From the NCBI RefSeq assembly GCF_033115175.1, contig NC_084831.1:77881502-77945501 (forward strand): 64,000 bases of DNA, given 5' to 3'. Each line of letters opens with the position of its first letter. Positions within the stretch are counted from its first letter, which is position 1. Below, piece after piece: positions 61,195-64,000 of the stretch. The notes below the pieces were generated by a model. The model had not been told where the DNA came from. It saw only the letters and a list, made by a program, of their open reading frames with translations, and did not search any database. The position numbers and the translations under genes were made by a program. Origin of the DNA: Lepus europaeus. Lineage: Eukaryota; Chordata; Mammalia; Lagomorpha; Leporidae.

Positions 61195-61794
61195 TCTCCA
61201 TACTGTCTTTTATAGTGGCTTTACCAATTTACATTCTCACCGACAGTGGATTAGGGTACCTTTTTCCCCACATCTTCGCCAGCATTAGTTTGTTGATTTC
61301 TGTATGAAAGCCATTCTAACTGGAGTGAGGTGAACCTCATTATGGTTTTGATTTGCATTTTCCTGATGGCTAGTGATTCTGAGCATTTTTTTCATGCGTC
61401 TGTTGGCCATTTGGATTTCCACTTTTTAAAAATGTCTCTGTAAGTCATTTGCCCATTTCTTCACTGGGTTGTTTGTTTCATTGAGTTTTGTGATCTCTTT
61501 ATATATTCTAGTTATTAATCCTTTATCAGTGAATAGTTTGCAAATAATTTCTCTCAGTCTGTTGGTTACCTCTTCATTTTCCTGACTATTTCTTTTTGCA
61601 TTACAGAAGCTTCTAAGTTTGATGTAATCCCATTTGTTAATTTTGGCTTTTATTGCCTGTACCTCTTGAGTCTTTTCCAAGAACTCTTTGTCTATGCCAA
61701 TGTCTTGCAAGGTTTCCCTAATGCTATCTAATAATTTGATGGTATCAGGTCACGGATTTAGGTCTTTAACCCATTTTGAATGGATTTCCTCAGA

Positions 61795-61956
61795 AAACTA
61801 GAAATAGAACTACTATATACTCCAGCATTACTTGGTATAAGTTCAGAGAAAATGAAATCCATATGTTGAAGGGACCAGCACTCTCATGTTTACTGAAGCA
61901 CTATTCACAATGGCCAAGATATGGATCCATTTATGTGTACACTGATGGATAAATAA

Positions 61957-62005
<49 letters not shown>

Positions 62006-62312
62006 TATATACACACAATGCAATTATATTCAGCCATAAAAAGAGTGGAATTCTGTAATTTGCAGCAACATGGATGGAAGTGGAGGACATTATGCACAGG
62101 AAGACAGCTATGGTTGGAGGGAATTAGTTGAATATTTCAAAGTTGTTGATGGTGGAGGCTGTGGGGTGGGGTTTGAATGTTCCCAATATGGGGAAATGAT
62201 GTATTCCTGGGGTAATGGATGTTTTTATTGCTCTGGGCTAAGCATTACACATTGTGTACATGTGTTCAGATGCCACTCTGTACCACATAAACATGTACTA
62301 TTAACATTAAAA
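61795..62312 (+). mobile_element. L1 3' end, opposite strand to its neighbour
   Basis: It starts with 'cagaaaactagaaatagaac' (61,792-61,811), a conserved L1 ORF2 3' block. It continues through 'ctattcacaatggccaag' and the last ORF2 codons, then a different 3' UTR ending near 'taaaataaaattt'. An AT/AC microsatellite has grown inside it. It lies head-to-head with the minus-strand L1. Confidence 0.78.
61959..62017. repeat. Compound (AT)n(AC)n microsatellite
   Basis: About 16 AT units followed by seven AC units and a mixed AT/AC end. Probably polymorphic. Confidence 0.9.
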
Positions 62313-62395
62313 TAAAATTTAACTCCCCACCAACCCCCCAAAAATAGTTTTTCTCATCCTTCATCTTTGCAAAAAATACAATATTTATCTTTGTC

Positions 62396-62711
62396 TTTTA
62401 AAGATTTATTTATTCAGTTGAAAGGCATAGTGAAAGAGACCGAGAAAGAAAAACATTCCGTTTACTGCTTCACTTTCCGAATGGCCACAACAACTGGGGT
62501 AGGGACATGCTGAAGCCAGAAGGCAAGAAATCCATCCTGGTCTTCCAAGCCAGTGGCAAGGGCCCAAGTACTTGAGCCATCATACAATGCCTTCACAGGT
62601 GCATTAGCAGGGAGCTGACTGAAGCAGAGCAGCCAGTACTGGAATTGGCACTCTAATATAGGATGCCAGCATTGCAAGTAGTGACTTAATCAGTTTTTCC
62701 ACATGCCAGCC
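62396..62711 (-). mobile_element. Old CSINE
   Basis: A diverged reverse copy. 'caatatttatctttg' before and 'caaatattgatctat' after suggest a TSD. Confidence 0.8.
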
Positions 62712-62959
62712 GCCAAATATTGATCTATCAACATTCAAATTGATTGTTTCCTTCCTCAAAGTTCTTTGCCTTCCCACTTCCTCTGCTGGAAGTAATCTGG
62801 TTTTGCTTTTTTAAATATGCAAAATATGGTATTTAAAACAGTCATTTTTTAGATTTTATCTTCAGCATTACACTGAATAGCCTTTAAGGACAGGATCCAT
62901 ATGCAATTCTTTTTATAGTTTTACATAGAGAAAAACATCTATAAATACTACTGAAAATA

Positions 62960-64000
62960 AACTATTTTAAGGTTTTTCCCTAGAAGTTGACCTAACCAAA
63001 AAGAGGAGAGAGAAGACCCAAACTAATATAATTAGGTTAAAGAGAAAATGTAACAACAGACACCACATAAATAAAAAGAGTCAGCAGAAATTATTACAAA
63101 GATATGTATGCCAACAAACTGGGAAACCTAGAAGAAATAGATAGATTTCTGGACACATACAACCTACCTAAATTGAGGCATGAAGACACAGAAACCTAAA
63201 CAGACCCATAACCAAGACTGAGATTGAATCAGTAATAAAGACCCTCCCAACAAATAAAAGCCCAAGACCTGATGGCTTTGCTGTTGAATTCTACCAGACA
63301 TTTAAAGAAGAACTAACTAATTTTTCTCAAGTTATTCAAAACAATTGAAAGGGAGGGTCTCCTCCCAAATTCTTTCTATGAAGCCAGCATCACCTTAATC
63401 CCTAAACCTGAAAAAGATGCAACTGAGAAAGAGAACTACAGACCAATTTCCCTGATGAACTTGGATGCAAAAATACTCAACAAAATTCTAGCCAATCGAA
63501 TTCAACAACACATCAGAAAGATCATGTACCCAGACCAAGTGGGATTGATCCCTGGTATGTAAGGATGGTTCATATTTGCAAATCAACCAATGTGATTTAG
63601 CACATCAACAAACTGAACCACAAAAACCATATGATTAAATCAATAGATGCAGATCGAGCATCTGATAAAATACCATACCCTCTCATTATGAAAACTCTAA
63701 GCAAATTGGGTATTGAAGGAACATTCCTCAACACAATCAAGGCAATATATAACAAACCCATGACCAGCATCTTATTGAATGGGGGAAAAGTTGGAAGCAT
63801 TCCCACTGAGATCTGGAACCAGACAAGGATGCCCACTCTCACCATTGCCTTTCAATATAGTCCTGGAAATTTTAGCCAGAGCCATTAGGCAAGAAAAAGA
63901 AATCAAAGGATAGAAATTGGGAAGGAGGAAGTAAAATTATCCCTATTTTCAGATGACATGAATCTATATATAGAGCATGCAAAAGACTCCACTAAAAGAC
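62960..64000 (+). mobile_element. L1 ORF2 reverse-transcriptase region, runs off the window
   Basis: Plus-strand L1 ORF2 with recognisable blocks: [20 protein letters not shown], then [13 protein letters not shown], then the longest open piece 63631-63888 (IKSIDADRASDKIPYPLIMK). The RT catalytic block is at about 63,946-63,975 and reads FSDDMNLYIE; canonical L1 has FADD. Stops and frameshifts are present (for example near 63,200), so it is inactive. The 5' end at about 62,960 is approximate. Confidence 0.85.

Larger units (their letters stand above)
58820..61790 (-). mobile_element. L1, 5'-truncated, with long 3' region; two CSINEs inside
   Basis: From right to left: ORF2 3' part (61,788 to 60,488), then a 3' region (60,487 to about 58,840) ending in a T tract on the plus strand. 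The minus frame 61710-61426 reads like L1 ORF2 (INKWDYIKLRSFCNAKRN). After a nested SINE, the C-terminus reads DPVIPLLGIYP, then TIAKTWNQPKCPSTEDWIKK and MEYYTAIKN, ending in a stop at about 60,489. Two CSINEs (59113-59476, 60848-61194) interrupt it. The 3' region has homologous segments at its two ends, and it matches 24,728-26,000. Confidence 0.88.

Noticed and set aside
58820-62312. A single L1 with 5' inversion (twin priming)
   Set aside because: Both halves include ORF2 3' sequence and distinct 3' UTRs, which twin priming cannot give.

Overview
The window is nuclear DNA of a lagomorph, most probably rabbit (species is an inference). About sixty copies of a tRNA-derived, roughly 330 bp SINE of the lagomorph C-repeat (CSINE) type fill the non-coding space. 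They occur in several age classes, many with readable target-site duplications (TSDs). LINE-1, LINE-2, MER20 and Tigger-like copies complete the repeat content. Three protein genes are present in the order RPF1 (+), GNG5 (-), SPATA1 (+), which is the order known from human chromosome 1p22.3.

Layout: 1-15.1 kb is upstream intergenic DNA made of repeats and anonymous sequence. RPF1 runs from its ETS-motif promoter (about 15.2 kb) to a poly(A) signal at 32.45 kb. Nine coding exons join into an uninterrupted 349-codon frame. Intron 5 has a perfect U12-type donor and a matching branch point. GNG5 lies on the minus strand: exon 1 is in a CpG island at 41.6 kb, exon 2 at 38.7-38.85 kb holds the stop codon, and a non-coding 3' exon is inferred at 33.5-33.7 kb, so RPF1 and GNG5 converge tail to tail about 1 kb apart. 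The same CpG island probably also starts SPATA1, with an inferred non-coding first exon near 41.9 kb. SPATA1 coding exons are seen at 48,992-49,027, 52,856-52,962 and 56,730-56,847, and the gene continues beyond the window. One SPATA1 intron uses a GC donor. A COX7A2 processed pseudogene sits antisense in that intron.

The three genes do unrelated jobs: ribosome assembly (RPF1), G-protein signalling (GNG5) and a testis-associated protein (SPATA1). Their proximity is conserved synteny and promoter sharing, not a pathway. I found no novel gene system. The points worth a second look are splice-site chemistry, nested and tandem SINE insertions, an unusual repeat architecture in the L1 3' regions, and small inverted-repeat transposon remnants. 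All boundaries were read by eye; repeat ends are good to about 5-20 bases unless a TSD is given.
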